Positions 22,830-33,553 of a DNA stretch of 64,000 nucleotides are shown one piece after another (within the stretch, counting starts at the first letter, position 1; every line of letters starts with the position of its first letter). The position numbers and the translations under genes were made by a program. The stretch is from Zygnema cylindricum (Eukaryota > Streptophyta > Zygnematophyceae > Zygnematales > Zygnemataceae), in contig JBBHKE010002689.1 in the NCBI GenBank assembly GCA_037447655.1, positions 1-64,000 of the forward strand, read 5' to 3'. The notes under the pieces are model-generated. The model had not been told where the DNA came from. It did no database searches and saw only the letters and a program-made list of their open reading frames with translations.

Positions 22830-23035
22830 CGAACAAAAATTATGCGCGCGTGCCAAAATCGTGCGTGCATGCATAAAACCGCGCGTGCATGCATAAAACC
22901 GAGCGCGCATGCCTTAAACTGCGCGTGCATACAAAATACCGCGCGTGCGTGCATAATACCGCGCGTGCGTGAGAAATACTACGCGTGCGTGCAAAATACC
23001 GTGCGTGCGTGCATAATAACGTGCGCGTGAGCAGC
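22830..23035. repeat. CpG-rich 20-21-bp tandem repeats, copy 3
   Basis: Third copy of the array seen at 9890-10100 and 17030-17235. Confidence 0.85.
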
Positions 23036-23055
23036 CGACACGATGCGGCATGACA

Positions 23056-23059
23056 GGTC
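23056..23059 (+). repeat. Right target-site duplication (GGTC)
   Basis: Matches 8726-8729. Gypsy A sequence resumes at once after it. Confidence 0.75.
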
Positions 23060-24450
23060 TTCTAACCTATGGAGGAAACGAAAGAGACCGTGACCTCAAC
23101 TCGAAAGATGGTGATGACACCGGAAAGACTCCGTAGAGGTCCCGAAAGTCGCGAAAAAGCTTCTCGAGGAATATGTTGATGTCTTTTCCCCGAAGCTTTC
23201 GGAAGGTTAACCTCTGAAGCGCGAAGTAGACCACGAATAGAGCTTGTTCCTGGAGTGTTAACCCCGGCCTATTGACTCTATAAGATGAGTTACACCAAAT
23301 TGGAAAACTTAAAAAGCAACTAACGGAGTTGTTTGAAGTTGGAGCAATCGAACCGAGCAAGTCACCAAATGGAGCCCCCGTCCTCTTCGTGAATATAAAG
23401 GATCGAGGGTTACGTATGTGTGTGGACTATCGAGCGCTAAACAAGTTTACGGTGAAAAATGCGTAGCCTCTACCAAAGATAGATGAATTGTTGGACCGGT
23501 TAAGAGGTGCCAAATATTTTTCGAAGATCGACTTATGAAGTGGTTATCACCAAATTCGAATTGCGAAGGAAGATGTGGAAAAGATTGCATTTTGGACTCT
23601 GTACGGTCACTTTCAATTCCTAGTTATGCCATTTGGTTTGACCAACGCGTCGGCGACTTTCATGCACTTGATGAATTCAATCTTTCGGCAATATTTGGAC
23701 GCAATCGTCATAGTTTTCTTAGACGACATCCTGGTGTATAGCAGGACGTTGGAAGATCATGTGGAGTACCTGCGAACCGTATTACAAGTCCTTAGGGAGA
23801 ACAAGTTGTACGCAAAGAGGAGTAAATGTGACTTTTTGAAAGAGAAAATTGAGTTTTTGGGTCATGTGGTGAGCCGGGATGGGATTGCAGTGGATCTAAA
23901 AAAAGCTAAGGCAGTCAAGGAGTGGCCACAGCCGACTAACATTACGGAGTTACAAAGCTTTCTTGGATTATGCTCATACTATCGCCGTTTCGTAGAAGGT
24001 TTCGCAAAAACTGCGGCACCACTCACGAACTCACGTAAAAATGACGTGCCCTATGAGTGGAAAACGACGTAAGGGGCAGCCTTTGACACGTTAATAGAGC
24101 GGTTGGTTACTGCCCTTGTGTTAGTTGTCTTTGACCCAGAGTTACCTTGGACAATAATTACCGACGCCAGCGATACGGCTATTGGAGCGATCCTTATACA
24201 AGATCAAGGCAAGGGCTTTCAACACATTGCCTACGATAGTCGGAAACTAAAGGCAGCGAAACTTAACTAGGCAACGCATGAAAATGAGACAATAACAATT
24301 ATTAACTCGCTGGAAGTTTGGAAATGCTAAGTTCAAGGGAAGCGGATCACAATCATCACCGATCACCAAGCCTTACAATATCTCTAGACAAAACCAAAGT
24401 TGTCAAAAAAACAAGTTTGATGGATGACGTTTCTTGATGTTGTTCTACGA
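23060..24450 (+). pseudogene. Gypsy A reverse transcriptase and RNase H remnant
   Basis: Reading in the original phase gives the RT blocks [12 protein letters not shown] (about 23410), LPKIDELLDRL, SKIDL with a following stop, [17 protein letters not shown], and the catalytic box [10 protein letters not shown] near 23710, a Y/FxDD type with both Asp kept. The open stretch 23575-24072 covers fingers to thumb ([31 protein letters not shown]). RNase H follows with ITDASDTAIGAIL near 24150. In-frame stops include TAG at 23464, TGA at 23536, TAA at 24070 and others in RNase H. The sequence breaks off near 24450, so integrase is absent. Confidence 0.9.
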
Positions 24451-24463
24451 CCACTGGAGCAGG

Positions 24464-25399
24464 TGCAACAGCAATAGTAGTAGTAGAAGTAGACATAAAT
24501 CACCACAGAAGCTTACCAAGAATCCTATCAAGCAGCTGCTTTCTACAGCTCAATAGAGTTGACACAATGGTCCAAACTGCTTCAAACTATACCACAGTAT
24601 AATGTATCACAAAGTCTGACAACTCCCAATGTTTCAGCATAATTGATCCAACATACACCAAGATATGCAACTCAGAAGTTTCCCAAGAACAATTCCCATT
24701 TTACACAGTCTGGAAGTCTTGATACATAAAATGTTTTACGTTCTAAGTCTTATACTCTTCACTCAATTGTCCTACTACATAGTGGTGTACCGCCGATACA
24801 AGTGTTCCTAAAAGATACGTCCAAAAGAATTAAAATGCCACTAAGGTCTAAGTGCTCCTAATCACGCTAAAACTAATCTATCACTGCACAATCAATATTA
24901 CTGAGAATCCTATACAGGTGATTTGTTCAAATATTTGTCGCTTGGCTTAGTGACAATTTTCTGGGTACGTCCACCCGGCTGTTGCATAACATCTGTCAAC
25001 AAGTCACTTAATTATTCCCTTATGAATCTCATCCGTTGACTTGATTCATATCAACGGTAGCAGCGCAGTCCAGTTCCTGATCACATTCAAATATCCGCAG
25101 CTTCGTAGCAGCTGCGTTGTCCCATACCAAAAATAGCCGCAACTGCGTCTGTCTTGTTGCGTAGCAACTGCGTTGTCATATACCAAAATATCTGCAGCAA
25201 CGTTCGTCTGTACATACCATATCAAAAATAACCGCAGCTGCGCTTGTTCCATCTACGTCGTAGCTGCGTTGTTCTAATGCTGGTGTCGATAGCATTCAAA
25301 AACCTGCACTGTGCTTCAAGTGGCGACGCGTGTCCCTATAGATCTATTTTCCCGCCGTCCTATAAATTTGCTGAGACTTAAAGCTTTCCAAAAACAACA
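24464..25399 (-). mobile_element. 3' LTR of Copia family D
   Basis: On the minus strand the LTR begins TGTTGTTTTTGGAAAGC right after a purine tract (GCTTTAGGGGAG, 25400-25411) and ends ...CTATTGCTGTTGCA at about 24464, giving 936 bp. It follows the RNase H frame in the expected order for a Copia element. It directly abuts the truncated Gypsy A. No second LTR of this element is in the window. Confidence 0.7.
25055..25270. repeat. Repeated GCAGCTGCG-like motifs in the Copia D LTR
   Basis: Several degenerate copies of (C)GTAGCAGCTGCGTTGT, spaced about 60 bp apart with ATACCAAAAATA between them. Confidence 0.65.
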
Positions 25400-25561
25400 C
25401 TCCCCTAAAGCTTTAGACTCAGCATACCAGCGCAGCTACAATGTCAAACAAGCGCAACATCGCAGCATAGCGACGTAGCAATTTTATCAAGTCACCTAGT
25501 CCCACTACATCCTAATTGTTGGACTAGCACAGCATAGCAGTATAGAAGTGCAGCAACTCAG

Positions 25562-25985
25562 CTATTCTCTTAATCCTACTGCATCCCTACAATACTTCAA
25601 CTTAGGAGCAGGAAGAGCTTTAGTGAGCATATCTGCAATCATTTTAGCATCTGGCAAATAACATAATTTAATCACTCTAGAGAACACTTTTTCTCTTACA
25701 AAGTGTAATCTTACATCCATGTGCTTGCTTTTGAAGTGGTGACTCGGGTTAGAAGAAATGACAATGGCACCCTGGTTATCACACCAGATCACCTGTGGAC
25801 CAACCTGAATCTTTCCCAATTCTTGCAACATGGATTTCACCCATAAGAGTTCTTTAAGGGTCGAGCTCGCTGCCATATATCGTGACTCCATCGTCGATTA
25901 TGCCGTGACCTTTTGAAGTTTGCTGCTCCAATAGCAAGTCCTGTTCCCAATTTGCAGAACGAATCGCGTGGTGGATTTTCAGCTT
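25562..25985 (-). pseudogene. Copia D RNase H, C-terminal fragment of pol
   Basis: The minus-strand frame 25562-25891 encodes the Copia RNase H end: MESRYMAASSTLKELLWVKS, then VIWCDNQGAIVISSNP, HFVREKVFSRVIKLCYLPD and ADMLTKALP. Continuing upstream in the same frame to about 25985 gives WSSKLQKVTA, then a stop, and further N-terminal RNase H residues. The CDNQ Asp and the TKAL motif are conserved. The piece stops at about 26000 where Gypsy B1 begins, so the RT and all upstream domains are missing. Confidence 0.85.
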
Positions 25986-26059
25986 GGCAAGTCGCTATAG
26001 CTCCCCTCCTTATTTTGAACTTATCTCAGATAAAACACATTTCACTCTTATGATGAAAC

Positions 26060-26245
26060 TTATATAATATTTTCCCTCCAATACCTTTGTAAAACCTCAG
26101 GATTCTTATCCTCTAAAGTGAACTCATCTTTTGGTCTTCTTAGATAATGAACTTCTATATTATTATCCCTCCAATAACTTTTTAAAAACTCAAGATTGTT
26201 ATCCTCGAAAGTCGATTCTTCTTCTAGATTTCCTAGATAATGCAC
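26060..26245 (-). pseudogene. B1 chromodomain-like tail, duplicated in tandem
   Basis: The 61-residue minus-strand frame contains the same module twice: HYLGNLEEESTFEDNNLEFL and HYLRRPKDEFTLEDKNPEVL, each followed by a (S/R)YWR(D/E)N string. The DNA period is 93 bp (CCCTCCA at 26074 and at 26167), so the duplication keeps the frame. B2 (40165-40272) and B4 (about 62640-62740) have a single copy. The aromatic and acidic pattern resembles the second half of a chromodomain, but this is a weak match. Confidence 0.6.
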
Positions 26246-26530
26246 TTACTAGAATACAAATTTGCGACCTCAAACTGTTGACCAACCCAATCTATTACCT
26301 AAATGTGAACCTTAGGTTTTATAGCTATTAAGGGATCTAATTCTAATTCTCATTTAGTTGGTCGAGGATTTGCTTTGTCGAAGATTTGTTGGTTTCAAGT
26401 GACTGATATGTATCACTGTATAATTTTTTGTTGTAGACGGAAAGTTCAATTTATTGTAGGGAGAATGTCTTTTTTATTAGCAATTGATGAAATGATCTCG
26501 ATTACAGTAAATTGCCCGATATACTATGGT

Positions 26531-26908
26531 GCGAATTTCCCCGTAGAATGCGTTTGTATCTCGATCTTGCACTTGTAATCAGTTGATAAAAGCCTAACTA
26601 TCTCACTTGTGCTTACCACCCAATCACCTTGATTGCGGTTAGCATTTAATTCTTGCCTCCTCTGTGCCTTACACCAATGCATCCCAGACCGTTTCCCAAA
26701 ACTGTTTGAATGTATTCCCGCGAATTTCCCTGTAGAATCCGTTTGTATCGCGATCTTGTACTTGTAATCAATTGATGAAAGCCTAACTATCTCACTTTTG
26801 CTACCACCCAATCACCTCGATTGCGGTTAGCATTTAATTATTGCTTCCTCTGTGCCTTACACCAATGCATCCCAGACCGTTTCCCAAAACTGTTTGAATG
26901 TATTTCTA
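26531..26908 (-). pseudogene. B1 integrase C-terminal region with an in-frame 189-bp duplication
   Basis: GCGAATTTCCCCGTAGAATG at 26531 recurs as GCGAATTTCCCTGTAGAATC at 26720, and the two 189-bp units align throughout. The minus-strand reading contains the RRQELNANRNQGDWVVS block typical of the integrase tail, flanked by two DYKxKIxIQT...TGKFA strands. Because 189 is divisible by three, the frame is open across both units (26524-26811). Confidence 0.75.
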
Positions 26909-26999
26909 TAACCAAAACCTCGATTCTTTTTAGTGACCGCTCTTATTAAATCTAACGCTTCTCTAAGTTAATATCTGTATGCGACATGAAACGGTGAGA

Positions 27000-27890
27000 A
27001 TCCAGTACTGGCATGTTTACTTGCATTGTATAGAAATTCCATCAATGGCAATTCATATTTTCATTTGTTCTAAACTCCAATGCAAACAGTTTAAACCAGT
27101 TTTTCTAATGTATGGTGAATTTATTCTGTTTGCCCATCTATTTGAGGATGATAAGAGGTACACATTTTTAGTTCAGAGCTTAAATGTTTTTCCAATTCTT
27201 TCCAAAATGCACAAGTAAAGTTAACATCTTTATTATTCAATATGGATAGAGGAACTCAATGACGTCTAACCACTTTGTCAAAGTATAACTTTGCAATATC
27301 TACAACGAAATGAGTGGTTTTGCAAGGGATAAAGATTACCATGTTACTGAATCTATGAACTACGACCTTGATAGTGTCATATTATTTAGATATATTTGGC
27401 AGGTTGACAATAAAATCCATACTAACAGACTCTTATGGTCTTTTGATAATTTTTAAAGGTTTTAAGACACCTTCATGTTTTTGGTTACTAGGTTTACTCT
27501 GTTGCCAGGGACACAACTTTACACATGTTTAGACACATCTTTTGCCATCCCAGGCCAAAAGAATCTGCTCTACAATCGACTTAGAGTTTTATCCACACCT
27601 AAATGTCCTAAATGATTGTAAACTTCATGTTAAAGTTGTTTTTTTAAGTCTTTTTCCTTTGGAATGCCTTACTTATCCCATGTTTGTGAATACTTTAAGC
27701 CATCTTCTATTTCAAAGTTTTTAACATACATCACATTCGATAAATAAGAAATCCCTCCAAAAATATACTTGCAAACTACAGCAAAATAATGATTTTTATC
27801 ATAACCATTTATCACAACTTCTAAAAACAATTCATCCTGAACTATCACACTTAATTCAAAACATCTTCTTAAGGCATATGCCACTACATT
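27000..27890 (-). pseudogene. B1 integrase core and zinc-binding remnant
   Basis: Minus-strand translation in several frames matches B2 integrase at 38879-39436. Matching parts include the H-rich and C-rich zinc-binding area near 27500-27600 and the MDFI/VVDR core near 27300-27420. The frame 27669-27884 covers the RNase H-integrase linker (RCFELSVIVQDELFLEV, then VKNFEIEDGLKY). Frameshifts are frequent. Confidence 0.7.
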
Positions 27891-27899
27891 TGTCTTTCA

Positions 27900-29060
27900 A
27901 ATAATATATTTGACGTTAAATTTGAAATATGCCAATTTCTACATCCAACTAACGAGCATGCCTGTCATAATCTGTAATCCGTGCATTAGTTAATTTGTGT
28001 AGATAAAAAAATGTTTTATTATCACAATAAAATTTGATTTTTTTATTATGCAAATAACAACGTCATTTCTCCAATGCATGAACAATTGGAAATGATCATT
28101 TTTCTTGAGCTTAATAATTTTTCTTAACGTCATTGAATTGAATGTTGACCATCACCTAATACACCTAGACTTGGTGCATCTGTAGTGACCAGAGCTTCAA
28201 ATTCCCCAGCAAGATCAAAAAACATAAGTATAGGGGCAGAAGTCAACTTCTATTCTAGTTTTTCAGATGCTTCCTCCTCATCGACTCCCTACACAAACGT
28301 CTTTTTCTCTCGTAGTAAATCCATCAAACGTGCAGCAATTATACTAAAGTTCCTGATAAAGTTTTTGTAATAAGTGGATAATCCTAAAAATGATTTAACT
28401 TTTGAGACATTAGTAGGTTGCTTCGAATTTTGGATTGTAGTAATTTTGGATGGATCCGTCTTAACACTTTCTTCACTTACTATATGTCCCAAAAACAATT
28501 GTTCAGTTTTAAGAAAACTGGATTTTTTACAATTTTCAATATAGTTTTCTTCTCTTTAACATTTTTTGCACTTTTTTTAAATGAGTTACATGCTACTCTT
28601 TAGATTCACTGTAAATTAGAATGTTATTTATACACAATTGAACAAACCCATCTATATAATTTTAAAAGGTTTTGTTCATTAATCTTTGGTAAGTGAGCGG
28701 TGCATTCGTTAAGCCAAATGGCATCACTATCCATTCAAAATGACGGACTCTAGTTCTACAGACGGTCTTATCAACATCCTCTGTTCTAATTGGCATTTGA
28801 TTGAAACCACTACGCAGATCAATCAAATAGTATAATTAAGCATCATTCAAACGGTATATCAAATCAAATATTAGCAGGAACGGATACTTATTATTCACTA
28901 TAATCTTGTTCAAACTACGATAGTCAACCCATATTTTCAACGTTCCGTTTTTTTTTTTACAAAGATGACTGACGCTCTGTATCATGATTTACTAAGCTGA
29001 ATATGTATTTTTCCCCATTGCTCATTGATTTGATTATTTAACTTCTCATACTCAAAGAAG
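27900..29060 (-). pseudogene. B1 reverse transcriptase and RNase H remnant
   Basis: The minus-strand frame 28289-28498 encodes FLGHIVSEESVKTDPSKITT and FLGLSTYYKNFIRNFS, the thumb and connection of Gypsy RT. The fingers and palm (about 28690-28960) match B2 37690-38000 at the DNA level, including the MPFGLTNAP region near 28700-28730 and the DLRSGFNQ-type region near 28790-28830. RNase H occupies about 27930-28270. Confidence 0.75.
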
Positions 29061-29359
29061 CTGTGCTTATAAATTCATATGCTAGCAAGATTATATCTAG
29101 TATTCAAGTTGATAACATGTTTCATATCTCAGAAAGGTGGCCTACCGAGGGTAAATCACTTGGGAAAACATCTCAAAATTCAAAATTCAAATATTTAACA
29201 GCAACATTAGATTTATTAATGTCAGTAACAAAATCAAATTTTAGTTTTTTAAAATTTAAAATGGTGTCAAAATTCGAAATGACGTCAATATTAGTGTTTA
29301 CTCTTTTTTTTTTATCAATATCTGCCTTGGTTAAGTGTTTTTTAAATTGTTGAGCAAAA

Positions 29360-30800
29360 ATTAAACCTTCCTATCCCGATCTGTTTATGTTATTTTTTTT
29401 ATTCTTATGCAATTTTCTTGAAGATAATGCTTGTAAAACCTTCGACCATTTTGTGACTTTAGTTTCAAAGTGTTAGTTTCCTAATTAATTTGAGGATTAT
29501 ATTCTGATAACCAATGCATTTCAGTATTAGCTCTTCACTTCCAAAATTCATTATGTCACAAATAACTTTTATTTTATAACTTTAGATATCAACTTCTATT
29601 ATATCAGTTTGTAAATCTAGTGAGGACTTATTACAATTTTCCACATAACATGTTAAGATTTTTCACTTATAAATGTAGGAATCTTAGTTGCCTCTAAAAA
29701 CTTATGTGAAATAAAATTATGGGTAGCACTTGAATTTATCATAACTCTTAATGATTTTTTTTTAACTACAGATTCTTATCTGATTAAACTGTGTTTGGTG
29801 TCTTCCTTACTTAACTGTCATACCATAAGTCTATTGATGAGAATTTTATCGGAAGGATTCTTCAAACTTTAGAGGGTAGTCAGAATCGTAACAAATTCAA
29901 CTATTATAAAATTTTCTTTCATTAATTTGCACGCCAGAGTTAACTCTTTAATCTTTAGATCTGGTTTACTAAATTGAAAACTTTCAACTAGTCGCATCCG
30001 TTTCCCACCTCTTGGGCTTTTTGCTCAACTACATATAATGCAAAAAATTTCCCGAAGTCTTTCACTAACATCAATTAATTTAAGAGACCATTTGCTAGTA
30101 CGGCGTTTGACACTTTGACAATACAATTTTTTTCGTAAAAATCAAGACCTCCACATGTCAAACAAGTGTTTTTTTGTTACGTTATATGCGTTCTTTGCTG
30201 AAATGTCTTTTTTCTCTACAATTAGAACAATTAATCTTTTTCAATTGTGGATACTCAAATTCTCTATAATTTTTTTTAGCAGAGAGTGTATATGAAAATG
30301 GTAAAACTAGGTTTTTTAGCATTGATGCTCGGTACACGACTTTTACCGTAGTGAAATTTGTTTCTTACATTAACAATATCCACCTCTTTGATTTCCAGTG
30401 AAGATATTTTGCCAAATCAAAAGACCCACATTCTGACCTTTACTACAAATTCCTCCTCACCCCACTTTGATACTTCATTGAAATTATACCTGAGTGATCG
30501 AGTTTCTCGATTATATTCCAATTGATCTTTTAATTCCAATGTTTTATCATGTAATTTTTTTGAATTATCAACTTTTAGATGTTTTCAATTTCGATTTCAG
30601 TATAAAATTCAGATAATTTATGAAATGCAACTTCGCCTTTTCATCAGTCAAACCCATGGCATGAATGCGAGATATGTCAAATTCCACGATATAATCTTTT
30701 ACAGATTTTGTTTGCTTACAATTAGTGACAGAAACGAAACGCATTTCATTTTCCATTTCACGTTTCAATGCAAAATTCGCCATTATCACACAAAGAAATT
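29360..30800 (-). pseudogene. B1 gag and protease remnant
   Basis: The frame 30568-30789 (minus) encodes VKDYIVEFDISRIHAMGLTD and FINYLNFILKSKL, nearly the same as B2 gag at 35930-36060. Around 30170-30240 the minus strand reads a CSNCREKRHFS knuckle whose last Cys is lost. Protease sequence near 29640-29960 corresponds to B2 36822-37150 but has no intact active site that I can read. Confidence 0.65.
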
Positions 30801-31305
30801 AATAAGAAAAGTAGAGTATAATTATCTAAAAGAGTTTGCGGCAGATTTGAAGTCCTAAGATTTCTCGAATCTAAGACTATTTCTCCTTAACAAATTATTC
30901 AAAAAAAAAAAATCAAAAATCTGAAAAATCAATAAGACATTAAAAGTAAATTAGTTATCAATTTCCTAAACATTGATGTTGAAAGGTAAGAATTTCCCCT
31001 CAAATTTTACAACAACAAAATTTAAAGCTCTCAAAGGTAAAAATTTAGGGTTTGAAAAGTTTTAAGTCATTTTTGGACTCTTTAGCTCTTGTAAAAAGAA
31101 AATGCTCCACTTTCTTTTTCCTCCATTAGCAAATTTCCCATTTCCCACTACATCAAGGTATTTTAATCTCTAATATTGACATCCACACCCTTAATAGCTT
31201 CTAGCCCTCCCTCTGCACATGAATCATCCCTAAAAAAAATCAAGTTTGTTTGGTCTCTAGGTAATTGGAGTGAGATTCAGCGGTGATTAAACTGCCCACC
31301 ATGTT

Positions 31306-31541
31306 TGAGTCTTTAGGACCTAAGTATGCCCCACTTCTAACCAACGGCCGTTGGCAGTGTGGTCATTTAGTTTCTCTCTAATCCTCTACCACGTCACATT
31401 GTTGTTCGCCGACACACCCTGTCTGAGTCTTTAAGACCTAAGCATGCCCCACTTCTAACCAACGGCCGTTGGCAATGTGGTCATTTAGTTTCCCTCTAAT
31501 CCTCTACCACGTCACATTGTGGTTCCGGCGACACAGGTCAG
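31306..31541 (-). repeat. 118-bp tandem duplication in the B1 leader
   Basis: TGAGTCTTTAGGACCTAAG at 31306 recurs as TGAGTCTTTAAGACCTAAG at 31424, and the units align over 118 bp, including CCAACGGCCGTTGGCA. The leaders of B2 and B3 have one copy. Confidence 0.85.
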
Positions 31542-31602
31542 AGCACCTTCACCTGTCACAGCAGTCGATTTTCGAGTGAGCAAGCTTTTCCTTGGCTTCT
31601 AA

Positions 31603-31620
31603 CCAAAACTCCGATACCAT
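31603..31620 (-). other. Primer binding site of B1
   Basis: The minus strand reads ATGGTATCGGAGTTTTGG just after the LTR end at 31622. TGGTATCRGAG matches the 3' end complement of plant initiator Met tRNA, the usual primer for these elements. Confidence 0.75.
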
Positions 31621-31621
31621 A

Positions 31622-32583
31622 TGTATAGGATTTCCTACGTGTCAAAAAATCCCATTACTACAACCAATTTTAACTTGACATTCGATACATTGGGAAATTA
31701 CACATTCACATTGGACATCTCTTACAAATGGATAAACTTTGAATTAAAAGAAGCTTCTGTCCACATAACATTAGCTCGGTCTCTTTCCTTCGTGGCTCAA
31801 CTTTTTTTTTTGAAGTTTTTTCCATTGCTCTCCACTTTGAATAATTCCATCTTTTAACTACTAAAACACTACTTAGTTTGTAAGAGATTTCAATGCAAGA
31901 ATGCCATTGCTCCAATTTGGTTTTAATCGCTCAAAACAAAGATCGGTCAAAAATTCCACAAAATTTCCAAAGGAAAAAATGTTTACTTTTCTTTTAGATT
32001 TTCATATTTATCTATCACCGCCTTCGACTAACTAGGCCATAATCAACACTACGTTAAACTGGTTTTACCTTGGCCAGCAAAGACTCAAACTGACCAATGC
32101 AAAAGCGTGGGAAATCTCTTACTAACTACGTAGGATTTATTAACCAATAGAACGTTACATTTCACTACGTAACATTTACGTACAAAAATGCGCACCAAAC
32201 AAAACGCGACTTCGCACGAACGTACGTCGCAAATTTCATGCGCAAAACTACCTACGAAATTTTATAAAATCAAAGTGACGTTTCGTACTAAAAATTGTAC
32301 GAAACAAACCATCGTGCGTACCAACGAAATATTGATTAATTTGGTACATTTTAAACGTGCGCCTAAAATTCCGCGGCTAGCTTGACCCTTAACTCGATAC
32401 AATGAACACCCACTCGTTGTTTTGACCTCTCGCTGTCGCCTAAATACACTAATCGCTATATCTTTTAAAATACAACTCCAAATTGTGCGATTTTTTTGCG
32501 GACGTCTACCAAATTCAAAGCTCTATATTCGTAACACTATAATACCCATTTACGAACAAGTTTTATCCACTATTACTGTTACA
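31622..32583 (-). repeat. 5' LTR of B1
   Basis: A 962-bp LTR, minus strand TGTAACAGTAATAG ... ATCCTATACA. Its right end is joined directly to a second LTR. Confidence 0.8.
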
Positions 32584-32585
32584 AT

Positions 32586-33553
32586 TCTCTAACCTTTAGA
32601 AAATCCCATTACTACAATCATTCTCAACCACATACTCTATCCATTGGAAAATACACATGCATATTGGAAAACACTCACATAAAAGATCAACTTTTAACTA
32701 GAATAAACTTTTTTCCACATAACAGTAAGCTTCGTTTTTTCTACTTTCTTGGCTCAACCCTTTCTTTAAAGTATTTTCCACTGCCCTCTACTCTTAAGTA
32801 ATTTTATCTCTTAACTAATAAAATACTAATAGTTTGTGAGAGATGTTAGTGCAAAAATGCCATTGTTCCAAATTGGTATTTTTTGCTTAAGTCCGAACAC
32901 TGTACAAAATTTCCACAAAATTTTCCAAAGGAAAAGATGCTAACTCCTCTTTTTGAGTTCCTTTATTATTTATCATCGCTTTAGACCTGCCAAGCCAAAG
33001 TCAAGGCTCCGTGGAACAGGTTTTCACTTGGGCCAATCATTGATGAGCTGTGATTACGACTAACAAATGCGAAAACGTGAGAAATTTGTAACTAAATACG
33101 TAGAATATTTAACCATTGAAACAATATCTTTTTCTACGTAACATTAATGTGTAAAAGTGTGCGTAAATCGAAACGCAACTTAACACAGACGCGCGTCACA
33201 AATTTCCCGTCAATATTACCTACAAAATTCCAAATAGTGAAAATAACGTTCCGTACAAAAATTGTAAGAAACGAACCAACGTTCGTACTGAACAAAATAG
33301 TGACTCAACTACTACTTTATAAAATGTACGCCTCAAATTCCGCTACTAATTAGACCCTTAATCCTTAACTACAATAACACTCACTCGTTAGTTTGACCTT
33401 GCGCCGTCACCTAAATACACCAATCGCTATAACTATTAAAATACAACTCCAAATCGTGCGATTTTTCGTGGATGTCTACCAAATTCATAACTTTATATCC
33501 TAAACACTTACATATTCATTTATAACCTAGTTCAATAATTTATTACTGCTACA
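32586..33553 (-). repeat. Additional Gypsy B LTR, slightly 3'-truncated
   Basis: The minus strand begins TGTAGCAGTAATAAATT at 33553 and aligns with the other B LTRs down to GGTTAGAGA at about 32588, where the last dozen bases (ATCCTATTACA type) are missing at the junction with the B1 LTR. Confidence 0.7.

Larger units (their letters stand above)
8730..23055 (-). mobile_element. Three-unit head-to-tail array of a pol-less retroelement
   Basis: Three units follow one another: 8730-10117, 10120-17252 and 17255-23055. Each starts TGTCGTGC and ends with the inverse, GCATGACA, on the plus strand. They are separated only by AC (10118-10119) and GC (17253-17254). Name the parts X (about 190 bp at the left of each unit), Z (about 4.4 kb with minus-strand gag-protease) and Y (about 1.2 kb at the right). 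Read on the minus strand, the array is Y-Z-X, Y-Z-X, Y-X. The outer ends carry a GGTC duplication, so the whole array appears to have gone in at once. Which joined block is the true LTR (Y+X or X+Y) is ambiguous. Confidence 0.8.
17255..23055 (-). mobile_element. Right unit (Y-Z-X), solo-LTR-free
   Basis: This unit is 5801 bp: X 17255-17444, Z 17445-21860, Y 21861-23055. It preserves the uninterrupted gag site at 19570-19590, so it serves as the empty-site reference for the solo LTR in the middle unit. Confidence 0.8.
7305..24463 (+). mobile_element. Gypsy family A retrotransposon, split by an insertion and 3'-truncated
   Basis: Gag and protease at 7305-8684 and RT/RNase H at 23060-24450 are on the same strand and in the canonical Gypsy order. 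They become contiguous when the 14.3-kb insertion 8730-23055 is removed. The insertion left a GGTC repeat on both sides (8726-8729 and 23056-23059). The element ends abruptly at about 24.45 kb inside RNase H, against a minus-strand Copia LTR, so integrase and 3' LTR are missing. Stop codons and frameshifts show it is inactive. Confidence 0.85.
26001..32583 (-). mobile_element. Gypsy family B copy 1 (B1), 3' LTR missing
   Basis: Read from right to left it has a 5' LTR (31622-32583), a primer site (31603-31620), gag, protease, RT, RNase H, integrase and a chromodomain-like tail, in the order of chromodomain-bearing Gypsy elements. It ends at 26001 with the purine tract AAGGAGGGGAG, exactly where the 3' LTR should start, but Copia D sequence lies there instead. 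All coding parts are broken. It is inverted relative to B2. Confidence 0.85.

Noticed and set aside
31306-31541. CRISPR-like direct repeats
   Set aside because: There are only two adjacent units with no spacers, in a plant retroelement leader.
33147-33353. Plus-strand frame in the additional Gypsy B LTR (also 32188-32385)
   Set aside because: These lie inside LTRs and are antisense chance frames present with stops in other LTR copies.
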